Shown in pieces: positions 1 through 12,349 of a DNA stretch of 64,000 nt. The position numbers were made by a program, and so were the translations under genes. The notes under the pieces were generated by a model, which saw only the letters and a program-made list of their open reading frames with translations, was not told where the DNA came from and ran no database searches. Source of the stretch: Isoetes taiwanensis (Eukaryota > Streptophyta > Lycopodiopsida > Isoetales > Isoetaceae); contig JAJEKV010000056.1 of NCBI GenBank assembly GCA_021234155.1, positions 3,083,330 through 3,147,329 of the forward strand. Direction: 5' to 3'. Position 1 is the stretch's first letter. Each line of letters starts with the position of its first letter.

Positions 1-970
1 TAGGTCCATAGGGACTTCTTCTTCCTTGAGTTCCTCCTGCTCTTCCTTCAAATGAGCAGGGTTATGGTATAGATCCTCTCCCTCCTCATCTGAACCGGAG
101 GGAACTTCGACCACATTAATATTTGGGACATGAGGCCCCATAGCTGTAAAGGCGTCCGGTGAAGGCTGAGATGGCGGATCTTGTAACACCAATTCCCGAA
201 GCCGTAACAAAGTTTCGGCCGGCTCTATGGTCTCCTGATGAAATTGGAGTAGCTGCTGTACTTCCTGGGGAAGGTCAATAGGAGTAAAGTCAATGAAATC
301 ATCCATACAGTACTCTGCTAACTCAGAGTACATGGTCCTTGCGTCGGCGCTTAAACCCGGCCACCATGTGATAAGTCCAGATGATATCATCCAAGAGAAG
401 ATACTCATGCCCTTGGTGATACACAACTGGAAAGGCGTCTAGCCCGGACAAGCGTGCAGCTCTTTCTCGACGTGGTGCCATCTCCTCTGCCAGCTGCTTC
501 CAACGGGCGAAGTCACCCATGCCTATGTGCTCATCCTCAACCTCCTCTGAAGACTCGGGAAGTAAGCCTTTCTCTGCCAGCAATGTCTCATCCTCAACAT
601 ACTGATCCATGAGGATGGCTAAGGCAAAGGCAACTTCAAGATATTGTCGCCCCTGATACTGAACAACTGGAAGCTGTTTACCCCATCTAAGCTTGCCCTT
701 GAGCACATCATATGCGTGGGTGTCACCTCCAAGCATTTCTCGGACTATATCCCATTCTAGATACAACTGGGGAGGTTCCCCAAAAGGAGTACACAGGGGG
801 AACATTTCCTCTGTGTAAAACTGTAGGAATCCGGCATAGTCCGGGTGCCACTGCATATTAGAGATGAGGTCGAGGCGCTGGCATAGAAAGGGCTGTAAAA
901 GGTCAAAGGGCACCTGTGGATCCCAATGCTCTCCATCCTGGTACCATGCAAGTAGATCGATGGCAGCCAT
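1..970 (-). pseudogene. Copy A of an acidic two-domain protein gene, frameshifted and cut by the window edge
   Basis: The ATG at 970 opens a frame of about 215 codons that ends at a TGA at 323-325. The reading then continues in another frame (SELAEYCMDDFIDFTP and onward) to the window edge, so one indel near 350 breaks the gene. The same break is in copy B, so it is older than the duplication. The protein has two similar hydrophobic segments, one with QGRQYLEV and one with GHEYLLLDDI. An acidic tail (SDEEGED, EEQEELKEEE) follows. The second segment resembles GKPYLLLPDI in the 24911-26314 protein, so I infer a shared family. No function is recognised. A T-rich tract and tandem unit 1 follow its 5' side directly. 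Confidence 0.55.
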
Positions 971-2174
971 GGGCGCTGCAAGAGAGGAGGGAGGAAGATA
1001 AACAGATATAGACAAATGAAAATGAAACCTTGGAGATCCTTTAAACCCCCTCCCCCCCTTTTTTTTAATAAGCATTTTTACATAATCTGCTGAAATATCA
1101 CAAGCTTATGATACTTGGATGGGGCATATTGCCTTAGAAGATTTTGCTTTATAGTTTTGCACAGTGAAGTTGAGACCATGTTTTCCTTAATTGGAACCTA
1201 GGCAAGTTGAGCTTGACAAGGAACCTAGACTATGGAAAAGACAACATTGTACTTTACACTATATGTGGAAATAACAATGATGCACTTTACACAAAAGATG
1301 TGTAAGGGTCACTATTGGGGAATGGACTTTGTTGAAGGTTTTTCCCTTAAGGATTTTCGTGGAAGGTTATTTTTCTTCTAAGATAATTGTGACCTAGATG
1401 TCATGGGCAAAAACAACATATTACAAGATATTTACTCTAATATCCAGTTGGATTCCAGAACTTATATTTGACCTTTATGGTATTTGGAGCTGTAGCACCG
1501 AAATTAAAATATGGTAAATGTTTATTTTCTCAAAAATAACTTTTAAATGGGTATTTTTGATATTCGATTCAATGTATTTTGGAAATTGATTTAGGGCATG
1601 GGCTTGGAAATCGATTTAGGGTTTGGTATGAGGCCAAGCGGCTACATGGCCGCATGCATGGCTACTGGCTACAGGAATCCATGTTCAAGGAGGCCAAAAC
1701 TGGCACTCGGCATCCAGATTTGCATCTGTTAGCATACTATGGTAGCACCAAATACAGAAGAAATGATATTCGGATCTATTGGTTGTAGCCGAATATGCAG
1801 GGTTCTTGATATGCACTTGGCTGTATATGATCTGATAACACAGAAAATCGTTGAAGCCTCAGCGTAACTGCATGAGATTGGCATGTTGCACACTTTGATA
1901 TCAGAGATGCATCGAAAATACCAAGGCGTAGATGGGCTCTTCTGTTTTTATTTTTAGGGCTCAAAATACAGTTCCAAATATGCCGAGTATGGCACTATCT
2001 ACTTGAGTTTGGCTTTAAACAGCTTTGTTAGGTTTCCATATCCAGTCTTGTTGGCCAAAGCACATATTCAGAGCATCATTGATGCTCTCGATATTTAAAG
2101 AGCCAAGATAACGGATGGCTAATGACGGTTTTTGCAAGTGCACAGTTTTAAATGTTCACAGAGTTCTGCTGTAG

Positions 2175-2375
2175 ATGGCATTGACAAAGGCTGTGAGCAG
2201 ATGCCTTGAAGCATGGTGCATTACAAGATCAAAATATTCTGATATAGACTGGTCTGGCAGAGCCTCAAATCTGGCTTACCCAAATACAAACAAAATTTTG
2301 CTGGAGCTACTCAGTTTGGAAGATAAAGCGGATGTAGCACTACAAATGAATGATAAATCTGACGCTCGCATTCAG
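2175..2375 (+). other. Exon-like block b (67 codons) of the tandem unit
   Basis: The block is preceded by CTGCTGTAG and followed by GTTTAA (GTTTGA in other units), so it has an AG acceptor and a GT donor. It is open throughout, starting MALTKAVSRCLEAW. Its 201 bp are a multiple of three. Matching blocks lie at 5055, 8322 and 13450; unit 6 (from about 16332) has a damaged version. I cannot identify the protein. All parts of the unit are about equally conserved between copies, so conservation alone does not show selection on protein. Confidence 0.4.
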
Positions 2376-2968
2376 GTTTAAGCTTCAATATAAGGATGAT
2401 CAGATTTCTTAGGTTAAGAGCTTGATACTCATAGTGATTGTAAATCACATCCTCTAATAGAACGTGGTACAATGAGTTTTTATGGCATATCTGCATTAAA
2501 CTTGAATAGAACGATGCTTCTATATAACTTACTTTTTTGCTTATGACTCTAAATAGAATATGTTTGCTTATTTGCCTATGAATTGTTTATGACCAGTTCT
2601 TTAGGATGTTTATCATAATGCCAATTCGGCAATATGATGTTCTTTAGCTGCTGAGTGCTGCTAAAGTATGGCTATGCCTCACTAAGGTCACTAAGGTCAT
2701 GTGACTTTTTCTTAATATCTTGATACAGTGTTATAGCAAGAATGACAGTTGCATAATGAATTTAAATGCAAGAATCCGATGTTTCTTACCTCAAGTTTTA
2801 GATTTGAGAAGAACTCCAAGTTATAATTCCATTTCTCTTTCTTGTTAAATCTAACTCAGGGCAAAAGGATACAATTGGTGATCAGTGTTAAACTGAGAGA
2901 CCCAATGTACCTTTTGGCCCTTGCATCGTTACCGGGATTACTGCTAACGTTTGCATGATTGGCTGCAG

Positions 2969-3154
2969 GTACGGGTTCTTTCCTCCAATTGTGTTTCTTT
3001 TGCTGTTAGAGTTGGCTTTAGCGTGAAGGATGTGGAATTTTTGAAAAGGACATGCACAAGGCCACTTGGAGTTTGTCCACTTGGAGTTTGGAACTGTCTA
3101 TATATTGGAATATGGGCTGCAACAGTGGTGGCCTACATAAACAGAGTGATTCAA
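2969..3154 (+). other. Exon-like block c (62 codons) of the tandem unit
   Basis: It lies between TTGGCTGCAG and GTAACA, has 186 bp (a multiple of three) and is open in the frame VRVLSSNCVSFAV...YINRVIQ. A short internal duplication is visible (CCACTTGGAGTTTG twice). Copies are at 5838-6059, 9098-9319, 14220-14441 and, altered at the acceptor (CTGCAGTGCGG), 17099-17311. The frame joins in phase with blocks b and d, as expected for consecutive exons. The product is unrecognised. Confidence 0.4.
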
Positions 3155-3949
3155 GTAACACAATTATTTTAGATAATTGATGCATTGATACATGTGGTAT
3201 GGTCCTCTTGACTCAATTTATATATGTTTGGATAGCTTAACAGTTGATAAGCTAAAGTCAAGTTCTAGGCAAAAATTTCAAACAATTGTACAGAGTTCCT
3301 AGTATATGAAATGGCACAGGATTCATATTGATGACTGTAGCAGATGATTACTTCTTATTTCTTATGGTTTTAAGGAATAAATAATGGTCTTCAAATTACT
3401 TAGGCTTTGGGAGAAGATGTACTAGTCTAGACCGGCTTGCTTTCGGTTTGGATATTAGAATGTTAATACTGCCAAGGGATTGACCGAGGCAGATGCTGGT
3501 CTAGCGTTTGCTAGTTCAGGCTGGGTTTTTTTTAGAAACTTCATTTCACTAGGGACACCTGGTGATGCATCTCTCCCTCTGCTTTAGGTGGTTTAGAAAC
3601 TGCGTAGAATCCTGATATCTACTCTTTTGTGCAACGATGAATCATTCATTCATTCTATGGCAATTTGCTACCGATATTTTTCAAAGCCAAAGCAAAGTGA
3701 CCTCCACCACGGTCACAAAAGATGACCTTCTACTGAACTTTCTACTACAATTGCAGATTGCAAGCAACACAAAGGTATGCCTTAATACTATTCTTAAGAC
3801 TATTTACATTCTGAAAGCAGGGCTAAGTAGTTATAGGGTATGGCATTACCCCCGCTGTAATAGTGGGGTCTTGCCATCCCTATAATTACAGTTCTATAAA
3901 CAAGGGGACATGTCATACTCTACGGAAGGTGGTAGGGTTTTTTTTATTA

Positions 3950-6900
3950 AGCATTTTTACATAATCTACTGAAATATCACAAGGTTATGATACTTGGATG
4001 GGGCATATTGCCTTAGAAGATTTTGCTTTATAGTTTTGCACAGTGAAGTTGAGACCATGTTTTCCTTAATTGGAACCTAGGCAAGTTGAGCTTGACAAGG
4101 AACCTATACTATGGAAAAGACAACATTGTACTTTACACTATATGTGGAAATAACAATGATGCACTTTACACAAAAGATGTGTAAGGGTCACCATTGGGGA
4201 ATGGACTTTGTTGAAGGTTTTTCCCTTAAGGATTTTCGTGAAGGTTATTTTTCTTCTAAGATAATTGTGACCTAGATGTCATGGGCAAAAACAACATATT
4301 ACAAGATATTTACTCTAATATCCAGTTGGATTCCAGAACTTATATTTGACCTTTATGGTATTTGGAGTCAGAAGCAATCAAATTAAAATATGGTAAATGT
4401 TTATTTTCTCAAAAATAACTTTTAAATGGGTATTTTTGATATTCGATTCAATGTATTTTGGAAATTGATTTAGGGCATGGGCTTGGAAATCGATTTAGGG
4501 TTTGGTATGAGGCCAAGCGGCTACATGGCCGCATGCATGGCTACTGGCTACAGGAATCCATGTTCAAGGAGGCCAAAACTGGCACTCAGCATCCAGATTT
4601 GCATCTGTTAGCATACTATGGTAGCACCAAATACAGAAGAAATGATATTCGGATCTATTGGTTGTAGCCGAATATGGCAGGGTTCTTGATATGCACTTGG
4701 CTGTATATGATCTGATAACACAGAAAATCGTTGAAGCCTCAGCGTAACTGCATGAGATTGGCATGTTGCACACTTTGATATCAGAGATGCATCGAAAATA
4801 CCAAGGCGTAGATGGGCTCTTCCGCTTTTTATTTTTTTAGGCTCAAAATACGCCCAAATATGCCGAGTATGGCACTATCTACTTGAGTTTGGCTTTAAAC
4901 AGCTTTGTTAGGTTCCCATATCCAGTCTTGTTGGCCAAAGCACATATTCAGAGCATCATTGATGCTCTCGATATTTAAAGAGCCAAGATAACGGATGGCT
5001 AATGACGGTTTTTGCAAGTGCACAGTTTTAAATGTTCACAGAGTTCTGCTGTAGATGGCATTGACAAAGGCTGTGAGCAGATGCCTTGAAGCATGGTGCA
5101 TTACAAGATCAAAATATTCTGATATAGACTGGTCTGGCAGAGCCTCAAATCTGGCTTACCCAAATACAAACAAAATTTTGCTGGAGCTAGTCAGTTTGGA
5201 AGATAAAGCGGATGTAGCACTACAAATGAATGATAAATCTGACGTTCGCATTCAGGTTTGAGCTTCAATATAAGAATGATCAGATTTCTTAGGTTAAGAG
5301 CTTGATACTCATAGTGATTGTAAATCACATCCTCTAATAGAACGTGGTACAATGAGTTTTTATGGCATATCTGCATTAAACTTGAATAGAACGATGCTTC
5401 TACATAACTTACTTTTTTGCTTATGACTCTAAATAGAATATGTTTGCTTATTTGCCTATGAATTGTTTATGACCAGTTCTTTAGGATGTTTATCATAATG
5501 CCAATTCGGCAATATGATGTTCTTTAGCCTGAGTGTCTTGAGTGCTGCTAAAGTATGGCTATGCCTCACTAAGGTCACTAAGGTCATGTGACTTTTTCTT
5601 AATATCTTGATACAATGTTATAGCAAGAATGACAGTTGTATAATGAATTTAAATGCAAGAATCCGATGTTTCTTACCTCAAATTTTAGATTTGAGAAGAA
5701 CTCCAAGTTATAATTCCATTTCTCTTTCTTGTTAAATCTAACTTAGGGCAAAAGGATACAATTGGTGATCAGTGTTAAACTGAGAGACCCAATGTACCTT
5801 TTGGCCCTTGCATCGTTACCGGGATTACTGCTAACGTTTGCATGATTGGCTGCAGGTATGGGTTCTTTCCTCCAATTGTGTTTCTTTTGCTGTTAAAGTT
5901 GGCTTTAGCGTGAAGGATGTGGAATTTTCGAAAAGGACATGCACAAGGCCACTTGGAGTTTGGCCACTTGGAGTTTGGAACTGCCTCTATATTTGGAATA
6001 TGGGCTGCAAAGTGGTGGCCTACATAAACAGAGTGATTCAAGTAACACAATTATTTTAGATAATTGATGCATTGATACATGTGGTATGGTCTTCTTGACT
6101 CAATTTATATATGTTTGGATAGCTTAACAGTTGATAAGCTAAAGTCAAGTTCTGGGCAAAAATTTCAAACAATTGTACAGAGTTCATAGTATATGAAATG
6201 GCACATGATTCATATTGACGACTGTAGCAGATGATTACTTCTTATTTCTTACGGTTTTAAGGAATAAATAATGGTCTTCAAATTACTTAGGCTTTGGGAG
6301 AAGATGTACTAGTCTAGACTGGCTTGCTCAGTTTGGATATTAGAATGTTAATACTGCCAAGGGATTGACCGAGGCAGATGCTGGTCTAGCGTTTGCTAGT
6401 TCAGGCCGTGTTTTTTTTAGAAACTTCATTTCACTAGGGACACCTGGTGATGCATCTCTCCCTCTGCTTTAGGTGGTTTAGAAGATTAAATAATTCTGGA
6501 AACTTTCACTTGCATCTACTATCTGGTCTTCTTATTTAACCAGGTGAAGCTACATGGTAATATTTGTGCAGGTGGCATAGGCGGCTATGCAGGTTGTTTT
6601 TACCAGTGTATTCTATTCAGGGTACTATGGTCATGCATAATAATTCGTCAAGAACATGCATTAATGGCAGATGCCATTATTACACATATGGCAGTTGCCA
6701 TGTTATGCCAGTTGGCTAATAGCAGATGCTAGTCTATGCCAGTTGGCAAAATATCTTCCAAACTTATTTTATGCCAATGGGCTAAATAATTTCTAATTCT
6801 AAAAAGCTAAAATGCAACTGCGTAGAATCCTGATATCTACTCTTTTGTGCAACGATGAATCATTCATTCATTCTATGGCAATTTGCTACTGATATTTTTC

Positions 6901-7167
6901 AGGCTTCAAAGCAAAGTGACCTCCACGGGTCACAAAAGATGACCTTCGGCTGGAACTTCCTACTACAATTGCAGATTGCAAGCAACACAAAGGTATGCCT
7001 TAATACTATTCTTAAGACTATTTACATTCTGAAAGCAGGGCTAAGTAGTTATAGGGTATGGCATTACCCCCGCTGTAATAGTGGGGTCTTGCCATCCCTA
7101 TAATTACAGTTCTATAAACAAGGGGACATGTCATACTCTACGGAAGGTGGTAGGGTTTTTTTTATTA
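3950..7167. repeat. Tandem unit 2 (about 3.22 kb)
   Basis: Full unit with its open frames at 4458-4667, 5055-5261, 5838-6059 and 6855-7103. It contains the segment 6484-6816 that units 1 and 5 lack. The segment sits between TTTAGAA and ACTGCGTAG, which are directly joined in the shorter units. Confidence 0.9.
6903..6992 (+). other. Exon-like block d (30 codons) of the tandem unit
   Basis: It is preceded by a good acceptor (GATATTTTTCAG) and followed by the donor GTATGC. Its 90 bp are open only in the frame ASKQSDLHGSQKM...ASNTK. Blocks b, c and d (201, 186 and 90 bp) are all phase-0 symmetrical. Together they look like three neighbouring exons of one multi-exon gene whose fragment was amplified. 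The equivalent block is intact in units 3 and 5 and damaged in unit 1. The product is unrecognised. Confidence 0.4.
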
Positions 7168-10100
7168 AGCATTTTTACATAATCTGCTGAAATATCACAA
7201 GGTTATGATACTTGGATGGGGCATATTGCCTTAGAAGATTTTGCTTTATAGTTTTGCACAGTGAAGTTGAGACCATGTTTTCCTTAATTGGAACCTAGGC
7301 AAGTTGAGCTTGACAAGGAACCTATACTATGGAAAAGACAACATTGTACTTTACACTATATGTGGAAATAACAATGATGCACTTTACACAAAAGATGTGT
7401 AAGGGTCACTATTGGGGAATGGACTTTGTTGAAGGTTTTTCTCCGTGGACGTTAAAAAAACTATTCTATTCTATTCTATTCCTTAAGGATTTTCGTGAAG
7501 GTTATTTTTCTTCTAAGATAATTGTGACCTAGATGTCATGGGCAAAAACAACATATTATAAGATATTTACTCTAATATCCAGTTGGATTCCAGAACTTAT
7601 ATTTGACCTTTATGGTATTTGGAGTCAGAAAGCAAAAATTAAAATATGGTAAATGTTTATTTTTTCAAAAATAACTTTTAAATGGGTATTTTTGATATTC
7701 GATTCAATGTATTTTGGACATTGATTTAGGGCATGGGCTTGGAAATCGATTTAGGGTTTGGTATGAGGCCAAGCGGCTACATGGCCGCATGCATGGCTAC
7801 TGGCTACAGGAATCCATGTTCAAGGAGGCCAAAATCGGCACTCAAAGATCCGATTTGCATCTGTTAGCATACTATGGTAGCACCAAATACAGAAGAAATG
7901 ATATTCGGTTCTATTGGTTGTAGCCGAATATGGTAGGGTTCTTGATATGCACTTGGCTGTATATGATCTGATAACACAGAAAATCGTTGAAGCCTCAGCG
8001 TAACTGCATGAGATTGGCATGTTGCACACTTTGATATCAGAGATGCATCGAAAATACCAAGGCGTAGATGGGCTCTTCTGTTTTTATTTTTAGGGCTCAA
8101 AATACAGTTCCGGATATGCCTTGTGAATGCCGAGTATGGCACTATCTACTTGAGTTTGGCTTTAAACAGCTTTGTTAGGTTCCCATATCCAGTCTTGTTG
8201 GCCAAAGCACATATTCAGAGCATCATTGATGCTCTCGATATTTAACGAGCCAAGATAACGGATGGCTAATGACGGTTTTTGCAAGTGCACAGTTTTAAAT
8301 GTTCACAGAGTTCTGCTGTAGATGGCATTGACAAAGGCTGTGAGCAGATGCCTTGAAGCATGGTGCATTACAAGATCAAAATATTCTGATATAGACTGGT
8401 CTGGCAGGGCCTCAAATCTGGCTTACCCAAATACAAACAAATTTTTGCTGGAGCTAGTCAGTTTGGAAGATAAAGCGGATGTAGCACTACAAATGAATGA
8501 TAAATCTGACGTTCGCATTCAGGTTTGAGCTTCAATATAAGAATGATCAGATTTCTTAGGTTAAGAGCTTGATACTCATAGTGATTGTAAATCACATCCT
8601 CTAATAGAACATGGTACAATGAGTTTTTATGGCATATCTGCATTAAACTTGAATAGAACGATGCTTCTACATAACTTACTTTTTTGCTTATGACTCTAAA
8701 TAGAATATGTTTGCTTATTTGCCTATGAATTGTTTATGACCAGTTCTTTAGGATGTTTATCATAATGCCAATTCGGCACTATGATGTTCTTTAGCTGCTG
8801 AGTGCTGCTAAAGTATGGCTATGCCTCACTAAGGTCACTAAGGTCATGTGACTTTTTCTTAATATCTTGATACAATGTTATAGCAAGAATGACAGTTGTA
8901 TAATGAATTTAAATGCAAGAATCCGATGTTTCTTACCTCAAATTTTAGATTTGAGAAGAACTCCAAGTTATAATTCCATTTCTCTTTCTTGTTAAATCTA
9001 ACTCAGGGCAAAAGGATACAATTGGTGATCAGTGTTAAACTGAGAGACCCAATGTACCTTTTGGCCCTTGCATCGTTACCGGGATTACTGCTAACGTTTG
9101 CATGATTGGCTGCAGGTACGGGTTCTTTCCTCCAATTGTGTTTCTTTTGCTGTTAAAGTTGGCTTTAGCGTGAAGGATGTGGAATTTTCGAAAAGGACAT
9201 GCACAAGGCCACTTGGAGTTTGGCCACTTGGAGTTTGGAACTGTCTATATATTGGAATATGGGCTGCAACCGTGGTGGCCTACATAAACAGAGTGATTCA
9301 AGTAACACAATTATTTTAGATAATTGATGCATTGATACATGTGGTATGGTCTTCTTGACTCAATTTATATATGTTTGGATAGCTTAACAGTTGATAAGCT
9401 AAAGTCAAGTTCTGGGCAAAAATTTCAAACAATTGTACAGAGTTCATAGTATATGAAATGGCACATGATTCATATTGACGACTGTAGCAGATGATTACTT
9501 CTTATTTCTTACGGTTTTAAGGAATAAATAATGGTCTTCAAATTACTTAGGCTTTGGGAGAAGATGTACTAGTCTAGACTGGCTTGCTCAGTTTGGATAT
9601 TAGAATGTTAATACTGCCAAGGGATTGACCGAGGCAGATGCTGGTCTAGCGTTTGCTAGTTCAGGCCGTGTTTTTTTTAGAAACTTCATTTCACTAGGGA
9701 CACCTGGTGATGCATCTCTCCCTCTGCTTTAGGTGGTTTAGAAGATTAAATTTTCACTTGCATCTACTATCTGGTCTTCTTATTTAACCAGGTGAAGCTA
9801 CATGGTAATATTTGTGCAGGTGGCATAGGCGGCTATGCAGGTTGTTTTTACCAGTGTATTCTATTCAGGGTACTATGGTCATGCATAATAATTAAAATCA
9901 AGAACATGCATTAATGGCAGATGCCATTATTACACATATGGCAGTTGCCATGTTATGCCAGTTGGCTAATAGCAGATGCTAGTCTATGCCAGTTGGCAAA
10001 ATATCTTCCAAAATTATTTTATGCCAATGGGCTAAATAATTTCTAATTCTAAAAAGCTAAAATGCAACTGCGTAGAATCCTGATATCTACTCTTTTGTGC

Positions 10101-10429
10101 AACGATGAATCATTCATTCATTCTATGGCAATTTGCTACTGATATTTTTCAGGCTTCAAAGCAAAGTGACCTCCACGGGTCACAAAAGATGACCTTCGGC
10201 TGGAACTTCCTACTACAATTGCAGATTGCAAGCAACACAAAGGTATGCCTTAATACTATTCTTAAGACTATTTACATTCGAAAGCGGGGGCTAAGTAGTT
10301 ATAGGGTATGGCATTACCCCCCATCGTAATAGTGGGGTCTTGCCCATCACTATAATTACTGATTCTATAAACAAGTGACATGTCATACTCTACGGAAGGT
10401 GGTAGGGTTTTTTTTATTAAGCATTTTTA
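7168..10429. repeat. Tandem unit 3 (about 3.26 kb)
   Basis: Full unit with open frames at 7714-7923, 8322-8528, 9098-9319 and 10105-10329. It is the longest copy. It keeps the segment seen in unit 2 and has a private insertion of about 40 bp near 7441-7480, described separately. Confidence 0.9.
7441..7482 (+). mobile_element. Tiny LINE 3'-end insertion inside unit 3
   Basis: Other units read GAAGGTTTTTCCCTTAAGG here. Unit 3 has TCCGTGGACGTTAAAAAAAC followed by (TATTC)n before CCTTAAGG. CGTGGACGTTAAA plus a simple-repeat tail is the same 3' end seen at 24833, 48700, 49430 and 54650. This therefore looks like a severely 5'-truncated LINE insertion made after the array expanded. Confidence 0.6.
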
Positions 10430-11250
10430 CATAATCTGCTGAAATATCACAAGGTTATGATACTTGGATGGGGCATATTGCCTTAGAAGATTTTGCTTTA
10501 TAGTTTTGCACAGTGAAGTTGAGACCATGTTTTCCTTAATTGGAACCTAGGCAAGTTGAGCTTGACAAGGAACCTAGACTATGGAAAAGACAACATTGTA
10601 CTTTACACTATATGTGGAAATAACAATGATGCACTTTACACAAAAGATGTGTAAGGGTACTATTGGGGAATGGACTTTGTTGAAGGTTTTTCCCTTAAGG
10701 ATTTTCGTGAAGGTTATTTTTCTTCTAAGATAATTGTGACCTAGATGTCATGGGCAAAAACAACATATTACAAGATATTTACTCTAATATCCAGTTGGAT
10801 TCCAGAACTTATATTTGACCTTTATGGTATTTGGAGCTGTAGCACCGAAATTAAAATATGGTAAATGTTTATTTTCTCAAAAATAACTTTTAAATGGGTA
10901 TTTTTGATATTCGATTCAATGTATTTTGGAAATTGATTTAGGGCATGGGCTTGGAAATCGATTTAGGGTTTGGTATGAGGCCAAGCGGCTACATGGCCGC
11001 ATGCATGGCTACTGGCTACAGGAATCCATGTTCAAGGAGGCCAAAACTGGCACTCAGCATCCAGATTTGCATCTGTTAGCATACTATGGTAGCACCAAAT
11101 ACAGAAGAAATGATATTCGGATCTATTGGTTGTAGCCGAATATGGTAGGGTTCTTGATATGCACTTGGCTGTATATGATCTGATAACACAGAAAATCGTT
11201 GAAGCCTCAGCGTAACTGCATGAGATTGGCATGTTGCACACTTTGATATC
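10430..11250. repeat. Tandem unit 4, truncated after about 820 bp
   Basis: The unit starts normally and contains the open frame 10926-11135. It stops at CACTTTGATATC, where the other units continue AGAGATGCATCG. Copy B of the minus-strand gene follows at once, so the rest of the unit is missing rather than displaced. Confidence 0.85.
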
Positions 11251-12254
11251 CCCAACACCTTCCCTTGCGGGGTCTCCGACGTGGCAACCTCCTTATCTAG
11301 GTCCATAGGGACTTCTTCTTCCTTGAGTTCCTCCTGCTCTTCCTTCAAATGAGCAGGGTTATGGTATAGATCCTCTCCCTCCTCATCTGAATCGGAGGGA
11401 ACTTCGACCACATTAATATTTGGGACATGAGGCCCCATAGCTGTAAAGGCGTCCGGTGAAGGCTGAGATGGCGGATCTTGTAATACCAATTCCCGAAGCC
11501 GTAACAAAGTTTCGGCCGGCTTTATGGTCTCCTGATGAAATTGGAGTAGCTGCTGTACTTCCTGGGAGTAAAGTCAATGAAATCATCCATACAGTACTCT
11601 GCTAACTCAGAGTACATGGTCCTTGCGTCGGCGCTTAAACCCGGCCACCATGTGATAAGTCCAGATGATATCATCCAAGAGAAGATACTCATGCCCTTGG
11701 TGATACACAACTGGAAGGGCGTCTAGCCCGGACAAGCGTGCAGCTCTTTCTCGACGTGGTGGCATCTCCTCTGCCAGCTGCTTCCAACGGGCGAAGTCAC
11801 CCATGCCTATGTGCTCATCCTCAACCTCCTCTGAAGACTCGGGAAGTTTGCCTTTCTCTGCCAGCAATGTCTCATCCTCAACATACTGATCCATGAGGAT
11901 GGCTAAGGCAAAGGCAACTTCAAGATATTGTCGCCCCTGATACTGAACAACTGGCAGCTGTTTACCCCATCTAAGCTTGCCCTTGAGCACATCATATGCG
12001 TGGGTGTCACCTCCAAGCATTTCTCGGACTATATCCCATTCTAGATACAACTGGGGAGGTTCCCCAAAAGGAGTACACAGGGGGAACATTTCCTCTGTGT
12101 AAAACTGTAGGAATCCAGCATAGTCCGGGTGCCACTGCATATTAGAGATGAGGTCGAGGCGCTGGCATAGAAAGGGCTGTAAAAGGTCAAAGGGCACCTG
12201 TGGATCCCAATGCTCTCCATCCTGGTACCATGCAAGTAGATCGATGGCAGCCAT
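11251..12254 (-). pseudogene. Copy B of the acidic two-domain protein gene, frameshifted
   Basis: Nearly identical to copy A at 1-970. The ATG at 12254 opens the same frame, which ends at 11607, and the same old frame break follows. Copy B also has a private deletion of about 13 bp near 11566 (copy A: GGGGAAGGTCAATAGGAG; copy B: GGGAG) that shifts the acidic tail frame again. Its 3' part runs about 45 bp further than copy A can be followed and ends abruptly at unit 4. If an H3-like C-terminus ever existed it has been lost. Not expected to be functional. Confidence 0.6.
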
Positions 12255-12349
12255 GGGCGCTGCAAGAGAGGAGGGAGGAAGATAAACAGATATAGACAAA
12301 TGAAAATGAAACCTTGGAGATCCTTTAACCCCCCTTTTTTTTTTTAATA

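Larger units (their letters stand above)
1071..3949. repeat. Tandem unit 1 (about 2.88 kb)
   Basis: This is the first full copy of the array unit, starting at AGCATTTTTACATAATCT after a T-rich tract. It carries the four open frames found in every unit, at 1579-1788, 2175-2381, 2951-3172 and 3637-3885. Like unit 5 it lacks a segment of about 330 bp that is present in units 2 and 3 (6484-6816). Its third exon-like block is damaged: the acceptor TTTTTCAGG of other copies has become TTTTTCAAA here. Confidence 0.9.

Noticed and set aside
355-375. GGGTTTA at the shared frame break of copies A and B as a -1 slippery site
   Set aside because: The heptamer is in the wrong phase for the upstream frame and the needed shift is +1, so an old indel is simpler.
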